A DNA stretch of 64,000 nt, taken from assembly GCF_015207875.1 (NCBI RefSeq), contig NZ_JADEVZ010000024.1:1-64000 (forward strand), read 5' to 3'. This stretch comes from Dolichospermum sp. LEGE 00240. Lineage in GTDB: Bacteria > Cyanobacteriota > Cyanobacteriia > Cyanobacteriales > Nostocaceae. The position numbers and the translations under genes were made by a program. Positions 37,070 to 45,769 of the stretch are shown here, in pieces. Position 1 is the first letter of the stretch; each line of letters starts with the position of its first letter. The notes under the pieces were generated by a model, which was given only the letters and a program-made list of their open reading frames with translations, was not told the origin of the DNA and did no database searches.

Positions 37070-39313
37070 TCATTTAGATGGTTGTAGCTGATTAGGTGTT
37101 TTTTTCCAGCCAATACTCGCTGCACCAAGGGTCACTAAGATAACTCCGATGACTTGGACAATATCTAGAGATTCTTGCAGCAGGATCCCGGCGAAAATTA
37201 CGGTTAAAATCGGGACTGTAGCTCCAATTAAAGAGGAGAATGGAGACCCTAGTTTACGAATGCCAAAATTATTGAATAAGTAACTGCACAAAGTTAAAAC
37301 ACCTAATATAAACGCACTTAATACCAGTTCAAGGACATTAGATGAGCTAATTGCTAAACCTAAATTACCGGGTAATGGAATTATTAAGCAGATAAAACTC
37401 AATAACAACATGGTGGTGAAGTTAATTAAAGTCAAAGATACGGGATGTAACTTGAGTTTAGTAGCACATATCCTGGTGAGAATGACGTAAATTGCAAATG
37501 ATACCCCGGATAGAATGGCTGTGGTGCTGCCTAATGAGGTGTTATTCACCCCTGTAGACTGACTACCTAAAACTAATAATTCACCGCAAAAAATTGCTGC
37601 CATTGCTCCAGTAACTAGTAGATTAGGACGTTCCTGAAATAGAAACCAGGACAGAAACACGCTCATAACTGGATAGATAAAGAAAAGAGCGATCGCCATT
37701 CCTGTTCTGACTTCACCAATAGCAATGTAAATAAATACCTGGGATAAAAATAATAAACAACCGCTAATTACTGACAAAAATAGAACTTGTTTAGTTTTGT
37801 TCTCAGTAGGCGTTGCATTGGCTTTGAACGAGGCAAATAAATTTTCTAATTCTTGCCAAATAGGAGGATGTAATATAGGCGATGAAAGTAACATTAATGG
37901 CACAACCACTAATAAACGTAGCATCAAAATCAAGAAAATATTCCCCAATGTCGGAAAGATTAACTGCTGTGTTGGCAATCCTCCCAAAGGATTAGAAGCC
38001 GTAAAGAAAATCGCTTTAATTGCTACGTTGTAAAGAGACGAAACCACTGTAGATAAAGCAATAAACAGGAAACCTATCTGCAACTGTGACCAATTAGGAG
38101 ATGTCCGGGATCTTTGTTGTCTGGGAGTTATTTGTTGTTTAGGTATGATTGGTTGTTCAGGTGTTGTTGCTTGTCTAGGAGTTGTTTCCCGTCTTAATTT
38201 TGGTGTTGGCGGTCTTCCTGTGGGTAAATTAGGAGTTAAAACAGAAAGTGGTTCAGGTTTTGCATCTCCCAGAGAAGGTGCTGTTAATACCTTAGAAGTC
38301 AAAATAGCACCAAGTTCAGAATTTTGATCTTCTGATGATCTATCTGAACTTAGGAAAGAACTAGATTCAGATGTTTTGTTGTCCGGTATGACTGTTGGTA
38401 AATCTGAACTTACGAAAGAACTAGATTCAGATGTTTCATTGTCCGGTATGACTGTTGGTAAATCTGAACTTAGGAAAGAACTGGGTTTAGGAGTGTTATC
38501 TATTGGTGAAGATAATATAACCGCATTGGCGGCTGATGTAGAATCACTGGGTGCTGATTCATGAGGAATCAAAGCCACCGGTTCAACCATGATTCTTTGT
38601 GGAGATTTTTCCGAAGAACCATTTTGATGAGTTATGGCTTCGCTACGCAGATTCTCAGATAGTTGTAAGACTGTAGGTGCGCCGCCTGTTGTTGTTTTGA
38701 CGGAGTTAGCATCTGGATTTTTTTCTACTTCACTTCGCAGACGACTGACAAATTCTGCTAGTATCGCTTCCCCTTGCTGCTGTTGGCTATACATCCGTGA
38801 CAACTGTTGGGAAAGTTCACCTTGATAGTTTTTAAGTTCTTGTAATAGTGAATTAAAGGCAACAGTTACCGTATCATCTAGACTGCCTAGCATATTAGTG
38901 ACATTCTGTCCGATTTCATTAATAGCATTATTGTTTAATTGAGTATTTTGCAGCCCAGATGGATCAGAGGAGTCATGCTCTAGGGCTTGAGTAGCTAAAG
39001 TTTTCAGTGAGGATTGTAATTGGGAAGATATATGTTTGGCTAAAACTTCTGCTAATTGGCGGATTAATACCTGCTGTTCAGTAATTTGCCGTGATTGTTG
39101 GAGATTTTCTTTTTCCTCAATTAACCTTTGAATATCGCCAGATAAGCGATTTTTTTCAGTTTCTAGCCGTTTTACGTCTTCCTGCAACGACCTCAGCAGA
39201 TTTTGTTGAAGATTTTCTAGATCTTCAACTACATCCCATAGAGCATTTTCTGCGGCTCTGGATAGCTCACCTCTAATGCGTGGGTTTTCTGGTCGCTTCT
39301 CAAATCGCCCCAT
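37070..39313 (-). CDS. Coiled-coil/EamA (DMT-family) transporter fusion protein
   Basis: This 747-aa protein joins three parts. Residues about 10-190 form a long coiled coil rich in Gln, Glu and Leu (DLENLQQNLLRSLQEDVKRLETEKNRLSGDIQRLIEEKENLQQ). Residues about 190-400 are a Ser/Thr/Pro-rich linker with two to three near-identical 20-residue repeats (SSFVSSDLPTVIPDNETSE). Residues about 410-740 hold ten hydrophobic segments of two EamA halves (VRTGMAIALFFIYPVMSVFLSW; GSPFSSLIGATVPILTVIFAGILLQE), as in drug/metabolite exporters. The substrate is unknown. Confidence 0.85.
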   Translation of the reverse strand: MGRFEKRPENPRIRGELSRAAENALWDVVEDLENLQQNLLRSLQEDVKRLETEKNRLSGDIQRLIEEKENLQQSRQITEQQVLIRQLAEVLAKHISSQLQSSLKTLATQALEHDSSDPSGLQNTQLNNNAINEIGQNVTNMLGSLDDTVTVAFNSLLQELKNYQGELSQQLSRMYSQQQQGEAILAEFVSRLRSEVEKNPDANSVKTTTGGAPTVLQLSENLRSEAITHQNGSSEKSPQRIMVEPVALIPHESAPSDSTSAANAVILSSPIDNTPKPSSFLSSDLPTVIPDNETSESSSFVSSDLPTVIPDNKTSESSSFLSSDRSSEDQNSELGAILTSKVLTAPSLGDAKPEPLSVLTPNLPTGRPPTPKLRRETTPRQATTPEQPIIPKQQITPRQQRSRTSPNWSQLQIGFLFIALSTVVSSLYNVAIKAIFFTASNPLGGLPTQQLIFPTLGNIFLILMLRLLVVVPLMLLSSPILHPPIWQELENLFASFKANATPTENKTKQVLFLSVISGCLLFLSQVFIYIAIGEVRTGMAIALFFIYPVMSVFLSWFLFQERPNLLVTGAMAAIFCGELLVLGSQSTGVNNTSLGSTTAILSGVSFAIYVILTRICATKLKLHPVSLTLINFTTMLLLSFICLIIPLPGNLGLAISSSNVLELVLSAFILGVLTLCSYLFNNFGIRKLGSPFSSLIGATVPILTVIFAGILLQESLDIVQVIGVILVTLGAASIGWKKTPNQLQPSK
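38344..38490. repeat. 60-bp tandem repeats within the transporter gene
   Basis: Two near-identical 60-bp units (38344-38403 and 38404-38463) and a partial third encode the repeated linker segment of the coiled-coil/EamA protein. The units keep the frame (60 = 3 x 20), so copy number can change without breaking the gene. Confidence 0.9.
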
Positions 39314-39622
39314 CGGTTTCTAGCCTCTAACACCTTGATGATTAAGTTACTCAGCACTCCGTGCGAACAACACCTATATTAAGTTTCCTTGAGAAAAGAC
39401 AGGAAACTGAACAATTTCACTCAACTTATCAATTTAATTAACTTATAAAAGCCTTACAAATGAATACCTAACTACCAGCATCAAATCCGTGCGGAATATC
39501 AATTGCTTGATAGTTACCATCATGATGGGAGACTATTAACTTATAGAAGGGAACAGGGAATAGATTTTGGCAGATTCCCCTGTTTGTTACATAACATATT
39601 TTGTTTTTTCATGTCCACCTAT
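39314..39622. other. Non-coding stretch upstream of the transporter gene
   Basis: About 310 bp between the start of the coiled-coil/EamA gene and the first CTAG-family repeat. I see no gene; it should contain the promoter of the transporter gene. Two tandem repeat elements follow up to 39816. Confidence 0.5.
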
Positions 39623-39733
39623 CTAGTACATCACGGCGTAAATAAAGCAACCATATTCAATCGCCAAAAAGCCTACTGTACATTAGTTTTGACTTTTGAC
39701 TTTTAACTTTTGACTTCCGCCCTGCGGTACTAG
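39623..39733 (-). mobile_element. CTAG-family MITE, copy B
   Basis: The 103-bp element (39627-39729) is flanked by CTAG on both sides (39623-39626 and 39730-39733). Reading on the minus strand it begins TACCGCAGGGCGGAAGTCA and ends with a TTTACGCCGTGA block, as in the other copies. The right CTAG is shared with copy C. Confidence 0.85.
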
Positions 39734-39816
39734 TGCCGCACGGCGTAAATAAATCAACCATTCTTAATCGCCAAAAAGCTTGCCCAATATTGCTTTTGAC
39801 TTCACGGCGGTACTAG
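39730..39816 (-). mobile_element. CTAG-family MITE, copy C, ending on the PiT stop codon
   Basis: A 79-bp shorter copy (39734-39812), flanked by CTAG at 39730-39733 and 39813-39816. On the minus strand it reads TACCGCCGTGAAGTCAAAAG to GCGTAAATAAATC and so on. The CTAG at 39813-39816 supplies the TAG stop codon of the phosphate transporter gene. Copies B and C are tandem and share one CTAG. Confidence 0.85.
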
Positions 39817-41081
39817 TGCCAGTTTAGTGCTTTGAAAATTCCCATAATGGTAAAAATAGTGGCACTCAGGGCGACGCTGATGGGAATGGTAATCAACCAA
39901 GCAGCGGCGATATTTTCGATAGTGGCAAATTTTATTGATTTGATGTTTTGTACCAGTCCAATGCCCACAACTCCACCGACAAGGGCATGGGAGGTGGAAA
40001 CAGGTAAACCTAAGTGGGAAGCTAATAAGATAGTGATGGCTGTGGCTAGTTCGGCGCAAAATCCGCTGCTAGGTTCTAAGGAAATAATGTTTTCGCCGAT
40101 GGTGGTAATAACTTTTTTACCCCAAACTGCTAATCCTGCCACAATGCCGATCGCACCGAAAACCAGAATCCACAGGGGAATGGGGAGTTCGTCGCGGGGA
40201 ACTTGACCTTGGTGGTTAATGTAGGCAATTACTGCTAGAGGAGCGATCGCATTCCCAACATCATTAGAACCGTGAGCAAAAGCCACAAAGCAAGCACTCA
40301 GCACTTGAAATCTGGCAAATAATCCTTGAATTTTATTTTCAATTTGACTATTTACCAATTGTCGCCAACTGATCAAGGTTAGGGACAATATGGCGATGCC
40401 ACCGATTAATAAGGTAATGTCGTGGGCAGGAATATTAATTTGTCCCTCTGTGAGTAAGAACTGACTCAAGGGTTGAGTGATTGTCGGCAGAACGATAATA
40501 CCAAATACACTCAATAGCAATGTACTTAACCAGGGAATCCATTCTCGTAACTGAGAGAGGGGTTGGGGTTGGTTAAAAATCCATTGTTGAATCAGACTAT
40601 ACAAACTAGCAGCGATCGCTCCAGTAATTATTGGTGTTAAAATCCAGCCTATGGTAATTAAACCAATGGATGACCAATCTATTGCTTCTACTCCCAATGC
40701 TACCCAACTAAAGCCAGCGATCGCTCCCACAATGGCATGAGACGAAGACACCGGTAAACCCCTAGCTGTGGCAATTTGTAGCCAGATCCCAGCCGTGAGC
40801 AGTACCGAAATCATCCCCATCACTAAAGTTTGTGGTATCGTCGCAAATAAAACCGGATTCGCAATTTTCGTGCCGAGGGTAGACGTTACCTCTTGTCCAA
40901 ACAAGACAGCACCAAGAAACTCTAACACCCCAGCAATCATGATCGCCTGTTTGAGAGTAATAGCCCCAGAACCCACAGAAGTTCCCATCGCATTAGCAAC
41001 ATCATTTGCACCCAAATTCCAGGCGACATAGAAGACTAAAAGAGCGACTATCGCAGTTTGCAGTTCCATAAAATAAACCAT
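39813..41081 (-). CDS. pit: Inorganic phosphate transporter, PiT family
   Basis: This 422-aa membrane protein is a PiT-type low-affinity phosphate (or sulfate) permease. The two signature repeats are present: GANDVANAMGTSVGSGAI near the N-terminus and HGSNDVGNAIAPLAVIAY near residue 270. It has about ten membrane segments. ATG 41081 has AGGTG upstream; an internal Met (MELQTAIV) at 41069 is the alternative. The stop codon TAG is provided by the CTAG flank of a repeat element. Confidence 0.93.
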   Translation of the reverse strand: MVYFMELQTAIVALLVFYVAWNLGANDVANAMGTSVGSGAITLKQAIMIAGVLEFLGAVLFGQEVTSTLGTKIANPVLFATIPQTLVMGMISVLLTAGIWLQIATARGLPVSSSHAIVGAIAGFSWVALGVEAIDWSSIGLITIGWILTPIITGAIAASLYSLIQQWIFNQPQPLSQLREWIPWLSTLLLSVFGIIVLPTITQPLSQFLLTEGQINIPAHDITLLIGGIAILSLTLISWRQLVNSQIENKIQGLFARFQVLSACFVAFAHGSNDVGNAIAPLAVIAYINHQGQVPRDELPIPLWILVFGAIGIVAGLAVWGKKVITTIGENIISLEPSSGFCAELATAITILLASHLGLPVSTSHALVGGVVGIGLVQNIKSIKFATIENIAAAWLITIPISVALSATIFTIMGIFKALNWH

Positions 41082-41205
41082 TCACACCTGTTAACAGGTA
41101 AAAATTGTCATGAATGATTTACATTTTCCATTTTTTTGGCTATAAAAATCTGGACGAGCCATGAAACTCGACACAATCAACAAAACCTAATTTTATCTTT
41201 TATCT

Positions 41206-42267
41206 ATGTTTGATATTTTCACAAAATCAAGCTACCAAGCCCTGCAATCAGGGAAGAATTACTTTGCTTTTGCTCACAAAACCGTAAGTTCACAGATCAA
41301 AAACCTAATTTATCCATCACTTCAGCCAAATATCAGTCCTTTATCCCCGAAATTGCTCACACAACTCCAAGACAGCATGAACCAGTTATTGGCAACAGAC
41401 TGGGAAGATAGTCAAGCAGGTGTGTATCCACAAAATTTATTATTTGATAATTCTTGGGAAGATTTCTTCCGTTACTATCCATTAATATGCTTAGACCTAC
41501 CAAATATCTGGGAACGTATTAAAAACCGGAGATATCAAGAATTTTCCCAGGAAATAGCCACAGATAACTATCCCAGCTACTATGTACAGAACTTCCATTA
41601 TCAAACAGATGGCTATTTGAGTGAACTGTCCGCCAATTTATATGACTTACAGGTGGAAATTCTGTTTGGTGGCTCAACTGATGCCATGAGAAGACGCATC
41701 CTCTGTCCTCTCAAATCCCAACTGACAGCATTTGACCATATTCCCCAAGCACAACTCCGAGTCATAGATATTGCTTGTGGTACTGGACGAACACTGAAGT
41801 TAATCAGAGCAGCTTTACCAGACGTATCTTTATTTGGTATAGATTTATCCCCAGCCTATTTGCGGAAAGCCAACGAACTATTATCCCAAATTCCTGGAGA
41901 ATTACCGCAACTCGTACAAGGGAATGTCGAAGAATTGCCCTATCGAGATAATTATTTTCATGGTACAACTTGTATTTTTCTGTTTCATGAGTTACCAGCG
42001 GCAGTTCGTCAAACTGTAATTGAAGAATGTTTTCGGGTCACAAAACCAGGAGGCATTTTTATTATCTGTGATTCTATCCAGGCAAATGATGTACCGGAGA
42101 TGGAATTAGTTGTCAAAAACTTCTCAGAGACTTTTCATGAACCTTATTACAAGCATTACATTACAGATAACCTCGTAGGGCGGTTAGAAAAAGCGGGATT
42201 TGAGCAAATAGAAACCCAAGTTCACTTCGTAAGTAAATATTGGATTGCTCACAAGCCAAGTTACTAG
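41206..42267 (+). CDS. Class I SAM-dependent methyltransferase
   Basis: This 353-aa protein has a C-terminal methyltransferase domain (from about residue 180) with motif I VIDIACGTGRTLKLIRAALPD, the acidic SLFGIDLSPAYLRKANELL, and VQGNVEELPYRDNYFHGTTCIFLFHELP. The N-terminal about 150 residues are a less familiar region with YYVQNFHYQTDGYLSE. It is close to ubiquinone/menaquinone-type (UbiE-like) enzymes, but the substrate cannot be told. The gene diverges from pit. Confidence 0.88.
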   Translation: MFDIFTKSSYQALQSGKNYFAFAHKTVSSQIKNLIYPSLQPNISPLSPKLLTQLQDSMNQLLATDWEDSQAGVYPQNLLFDNSWEDFFRYYPLICLDLPNIWERIKNRRYQEFSQEIATDNYPSYYVQNFHYQTDGYLSELSANLYDLQVEILFGGSTDAMRRRILCPLKSQLTAFDHIPQAQLRVIDIACGTGRTLKLIRAALPDVSLFGIDLSPAYLRKANELLSQIPGELPQLVQGNVEELPYRDNYFHGTTCIFLFHELPAAVRQTVIEECFRVTKPGGIFIICDSIQANDVPEMELVVKNFSETFHEPYYKHYITDNLVGRLEKAGFEQIETQVHFVSKYWIAHKPSY

Positions 42268-42782
42268 AGATTCAGCATTCACAATGACGGTTGATAACTA
42301 AGAAAAGTTTTCTGTACCCTCACTTCCGGTAGTTATTATCACCTATTAACGTCCAATGTCTACCGGACGCGATTACCACAGGTGAGATGGGTAGTGTATT
42401 AGTGCCTTGGTCACCAATACACGCCAAGGTTTGAGCAATTACCAGATGTTTTGATGAAATATTGAACAATTTTCGAGAGATGAAGTGCTGTAACTGTCTA
42501 TGTTTTTAGCAGAGAAATGGCAATACTGATAGCTTGCGTGATGACGCGAGAGCCATGCAACTGATTAAAGATATAGTGCTTGTAACTATCTATATCTGGT
42601 GTCAGTCAAAGAGAAATTTACAAACGATAAAATCGAACAAGTGTAGTGCTGTAACTGTCTATATCGTTTCAATTCAAGAAGTGGTATGTAGGATTTAAAA
42701 GATCCAATAATCCGGTAACATCATTTCTGGGTTGGCAGGTATTGCGCTCCAACGATTGAATAACAGAACTGAAGTTGCCAAC
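42268..42782. other. Non-coding region downstream of patX with repeated motifs and hairpins
   Basis: This stretch of about 515 bp lacks a gene but is structured. A 20-base motif, GTGCTGTAACTGTCTATATC, occurs three times with small changes (about 42485, 42577, 42649), spaced 92 and 72 bp. A strong hairpin lies at 42394-42422 (GTGTATT with AATACAC) and another at 42571-42597 (GATATAG with CTATATC). On the minus strand a TCCGGT TAGACAT sequence (42367 downward) resembles the start of the patX promoter. A non-coding RNA or a long patX 3' UTR is possible. Confidence 0.5.
42485..42671. repeat. Three spaced copies of a 20-bp motif
   Basis: Copies near 42485 (GTGCTGTAACTGTCTATGTT), 42577 (GTGCTTGTAACTATCTATAT) and 42649 (GTGCTGTAACTGTCTATATC). 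Sequences between the copies are unrelated and of unequal length, so this is not a standard CRISPR or STRR array. Confidence 0.75.
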
Positions 42783-43019
42783 TTATCCATCTAATCCTCT
42801 ACGACCACTACCTCGATGAGGATTGGGCTTTTCGGGTTGATTGGGGCTAGGTTTGGAGTTATCAGCCAGGTCGAAACTCTGGTTTAACACCAAAGGTGAC
42901 AGCTGGTAATCGGACTTAGCCATTGACAGAGCGGAAAAATGAGTCTGTACTGCTTCGCAGTTAAAAGCTAAGGAGCCAAATACCAGACTCGATACTAAAA
43001 GTGAAATGGCAGCACGCAT
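42783..43019 (-). CDS. patX: PatX, RGSGR-containing inhibitor precursor
   Basis: This 78-aa protein has an N-terminal hydrophobic signal peptide (MRAAISLLVSSLVFGSLAF) and a C-terminal NPHRGSGRRGLDG with the HetR-inhibiting pentapeptide RGSGR at residues 69-73. That is the architecture of PatX (secreted precursor, HRGSGRR near the end), the ancient HetR-linked peptide of filamentous cyanobacteria, rather than PatS (short, no signal peptide). A DIF-type promoter lies upstream. A peptide cut from it would pass to neighbouring cells and block HetR (encoded at 35702-36601). Confidence 0.9.
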   Translation of the reverse strand: MRAAISLLVSSLVFGSLAFNCEAVQTHFSALSMAKSDYQLSPLVLNQSFDLADNSKPSPNQPEKPNPHRGSGRRGLDG

Positions 43020-43051
43020 AGTAGATGTCTATTTTAGAACTCTCTACTTCA

Positions 43052-43082
43052 CTAATACTTAACTCTTATATGTCTATCCGGA
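43052..43082 (-). promoter_or_regulatory. DIF-type promoter of patX
   Basis: On the minus strand TCCGGA (43077-43082) serves as the -35-like element, followed after 19 bases by TATTAG (43057-43052) as -10. The TCCGGA element marks promoters switched on in cells developing into heterocysts in Anabaena, and patX is a known member. The site lies about 35-60 bp upstream of the start codon. Confidence 0.7.
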
Positions 43083-43126
43083 AAATTTGCAAAAAAGTAT
43101 TGTATTTTACTGAATAAATGTTCATT

Positions 43127-44869
43127 TTATACTTCTTCAATATATTCAACAAGTAACCAATTCCCAGACAAATTTGGCCGCCCCCAAATCTTGAGTATTT
43201 TTTCCGGGGGTAACCCTTGTAGTTGCTGATCTATATCAGGTATCAAAGTCACAATCTGCCAATTTGTTGTAGTAAAATTGGTTTCGTTTGTAATATTAAA
43301 TTGGTAATTTTGCTCACCTAGTCGTTGGAATTTGCCTGTAAAGCAGTTGAGGTTTAATTTATTATCTGGTCTCACCACAATACCAGGGCAGTTACCATCA
43401 CCAGGATAAGCTTCTGGATGGTCTAAATAATAAGTTTGCCAGTACAACCAATCGGAATGATTAGTTAATAAGTTAAACAAGGGAACAATTACGCTAGGTG
43501 CATGGTCGTCTGTCAATAATGCAGCCTGCAAACTCTTCACTGGTAAATCCCTGGGCTGACATTCTAGCACAATGCAAAGAGAAGCTGCCATACCTGCCGC
43601 CTGTCCAATTCCCATGACTACTGGTTGAAGTCTGGTAGCGCCGTTGGCAATGTGAGAAACGGAAATGTTTTTTTCACAAACTAGCAAACCATCTGTGGTG
43701 GCAGGGATGAGGGCGCGATAGGGAATTGTGAAGGGTGTTCCTGTCCATCTTCCACCCCAACGGATAGATTTAGGTTGCAGTGGGAACTCTACACCGGGAT
43801 AATGATGATCGTTGGCATAGTTACCGACAGCGATGGCATCATGAAAGGGTAATGCGGTTTTGCCGTTGGCTAAGGGCAAGATATCCTGTTCAGAAACAGT
43901 TGTCAAGCCCACTAGGCGGCGACTTTCCCGATAATAGGGATGGAGAGCAAAGGCGGAGTTAACATGGGGAAACAGGTTTTCTGCTAATCCGTAACGCCTA
44001 CCTAACTGACTTTGAATGTGATGGGCGAAATTCTGACTATGCCAATAACATTCTTGCATAAATTCGCGGTTTTTCTCCCCTAAATCTAACAACCGATTGG
44101 CATTTTGGCAGTAATCGTTGCCCGCAATAGGCCAGTTAATCATAAATTGATCTGCTGGTAAGCGTCCATAGTTCAAGAATTTTTCTGGACCATAGTTGTC
44201 CCAAGCTCCTATGAACTGGGATGGATTATAGTTGGGGGCGGGGAGAATTTCTGGGGCGGTATTTTCGCCAAAGTCTTGCATGACTACTACCCAGGTTGGT
44301 GCTTGGACTGGATAGGTTTGGGTGAGGGCGTTAAAATTTGTTGGTGCGCTGGGTTCTTGCCATTCTGATTGTAGTTCCCAACCCCAACGATGAGGGATTT
44401 CTCCTAAAGCTAATAGGTCTCCTAATTCTGTGCCGTCGAGAATGATTTTGGCGTTGATGGTAAAGTCTGCAAAGCGTACACCTGTGATCCTGTCTTGGGT
44501 TCGCAATACTTCTAAGGGAAATTGTCCAGAAATCCATTCCAGGTTAGGTAATTCTCGTACCCAGTCGGCAAATATTTCTGCACCTATCCGCGGGTCATAA
44601 GTAAAAAAACTGACCCAACTATTATCTAATCCGCCCGGTTGTCTGCGCCGTAATTCTTGTAAGAAAGCCCCCCATAGTCCTGTTTGCCAGGCTTGTAATT
44701 CGTTGCCGTCTGGCGCTGATACACCTGCTGAGGTGAGCATTCCTCCTAACCAGGGAAATTCACTCACGAGGATAGTGTTTACACCTCGTCGCGCTGCTTG
44801 GATAGCCGCAGCAGTTCCGCCGGTGCCTCCGCCAACGACTAGGACATCGGTTGTATAGATTTGATTCAT
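43127..44869 (-). CDS. FAD-dependent oxidoreductase
   Basis: This 580-aa protein begins with the FAD-binding Rossmann motif DVLVVGGGTGGTAAAIQAARRG and belongs to the FAD_oxidored family (large flavoproteins of uncertain substrate). It has RVTGVRFADFTINAKIILDGTELGDLLALG in the middle and GQAAGMAASLC near residue 440. I start at ATG 44869; the longer frame to 44914 adds 15 residues translated from a dispersed repeat (44875-44932). Confidence 0.85.
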   Translation of the reverse strand: MNQIYTTDVLVVGGGTGGTAAAIQAARRGVNTILVSEFPWLGGMLTSAGVSAPDGNELQAWQTGLWGAFLQELRRRQPGGLDNSWVSFFTYDPRIGAEIFADWVRELPNLEWISGQFPLEVLRTQDRITGVRFADFTINAKIILDGTELGDLLALGEIPHRWGWELQSEWQEPSAPTNFNALTQTYPVQAPTWVVVMQDFGENTAPEILPAPNYNPSQFIGAWDNYGPEKFLNYGRLPADQFMINWPIAGNDYCQNANRLLDLGEKNREFMQECYWHSQNFAHHIQSQLGRRYGLAENLFPHVNSAFALHPYYRESRRLVGLTTVSEQDILPLANGKTALPFHDAIAVGNYANDHHYPGVEFPLQPKSIRWGGRWTGTPFTIPYRALIPATTDGLLVCEKNISVSHIANGATRLQPVVMGIGQAAGMAASLCIVLECQPRDLPVKSLQAALLTDDHAPSVIVPLFNLLTNHSDWLYWQTYYLDHPEAYPGDGNCPGIVVRPDNKLNLNCFTGKFQRLGEQNYQFNITNETNFTTTNWQIVTLIPDIDQQLQGLPPEKILKIWGRPNLSGNWLLVEYIEEV

Positions 44870-44874
44870 AGGAT

Positions 44875-44932
44875 TAAGTAGGGTTTGCTGATAGCGAAGC
44901 GTGGCGTAAGCCATAAAAGTTGTCTGTGAGGG
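44875..44932 (+). mobile_element. 58-bp dispersed repeat, copy 1
   Basis: The sequence begins TAAGTAGGGTTTGCTGATAG and ends TTGTCTGTGAGGG. A copy of the same length with one or two mismatches lies in the other orientation at 58212-58270. The ends resemble insertion-sequence termini (GGGTTGCTGA, GTTGTCTGTGAGGG). Confidence 0.8.
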
Positions 44933-44935
44933 CTA

Positions 44936-45060
44936 GGAGTCAGGAGTCAGGAGTTCAGGAGGAAGAAAAATAGTTTTTCACCTATTCCCTATTCCCTATT
45001 CCCTGTTCCCTGTCACCTGTCACCTGTCACCTGTCACCTGTCACCTGTCACCTATTCTCA
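44936..45060. repeat. STRR repeats between queC and the oxidoreductase
   Basis: AGGAGTC, CTATTCC and CTGTCAC heptamer runs fill the 120-bp gap. Confidence 0.85.
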
Positions 45061-45073
45061 AATGCGTGACAGC

Positions 45074-45769
45074 TTAAACATAATCAATGGGATCTTCTAA
45101 ACCTAATTCGGCAAAGGCTGCTAACCGCAATTGACAGGAATCACAGACACCGCAGGCTGAATCACCACCGGCATAGCAGGACCATGTGAGATCCCAAGGT
45201 ACTGCTAATTGATTACCTAGCTGGATGATTTCTGTCTTTTTCAAATTAATTAATGGGGCGATAATTTCAATAGCTTCTCCCTCGCGTCCTTGTTTTGTCC
45301 CCAACTGGAAAACTTGCTGCATGGCTTGGATATAGTCAGGACGACAATCTGGGTAGCCGGAATAATCTAGGGCATTAACGCCAATATATACTCTTTGGGC
45401 GGCGATCGCTTCAGCATAGCCCAAAGCAAAACTTAAAAAGATGGTATTCCGGGCAGGAACATAGGTAACAGGAATATTATCTGCCATTTCGTTAAGCGAT
45501 AGCGAAGCACTCCGCAGGAATCGCCTTGCGGGTAAATCAATCTTGTTGTCTGTTAGCGCTGAACCACCCCATTGTCGTAAATCAAAATTGACCACCTGAT
45601 GTTGAACTACTCCAGCCGCCTTAGCGACCATAGAAGCAGAATGCAACTCTTTGCTATGACGCTGTTGATAATTAAAAGAAATAGCGTAACATTCACAGCC
45701 ATCAGCCTTTGCTTGGTAAAGAACAGTAGAAGAATCTAAACCACCAGACAACAAAATTACAGCTTTCAT
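45074..45769 (-). CDS. queC: 7-cyano-7-deazaguanine synthase QueC
   Basis: This 231-aa ATP-dependent enzyme makes preQ0 for the queuosine tRNA modification. It shows the PP-loop SGGLDSSTVLYQAKADG, VTYVPARNTIFLSFALGYAEA, and the zinc-binding Cys cluster YAGGDSACGVCDSC. I start at ATG 45769 (MKAVILLSGGLDSS); the frame to 45862 is an unsupported extension. Residues near 85-97 (ARRFLRSASLSL) are translated from a dispersed repeat inserted in frame, and look unlike other QueC proteins. Confidence 0.93.
   Translation of the reverse strand: MKAVILLSGGLDSSTVLYQAKADGCECYAISFNYQQRHSKELHSASMVAKAAGVVQHQVVNFDLRQWGGSALTDNKIDLPARRFLRSASLSLNEMADNIPVTYVPARNTIFLSFALGYAEAIAAQRVYIGVNALDYSGYPDCRPDYIQAMQQVFQLGTKQGREGEAIEIIAPLINLKKTEIIQLGNQLAVPWDLTWSCYAGGDSACGVCDSCQLRLAAFAELGLEDPIDYV
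45496..45533. repeat. In-frame dispersed repeat within queC
   Basis: GCGATAGCGAAGCACTCCGC followed by AGGAATCGCCTTGCGGG is a small repeat sequence of the type scattered between genes (related motifs near 44890 and 58240). Here it lies inside the coding region without a stop codon. Confidence 0.65.

Noticed and set aside
42485-42671. CRISPR array
   Set aside because: The repeat occurs only three times, is imperfect, and spacers differ in length (92 and 72 bp); no cas genes are nearby.
44870-44914. N-terminal extension of the FAD oxidoreductase
   Set aside because: It is translated from the 58-bp dispersed repeat; the flavin motif starts right after ATG 44869.
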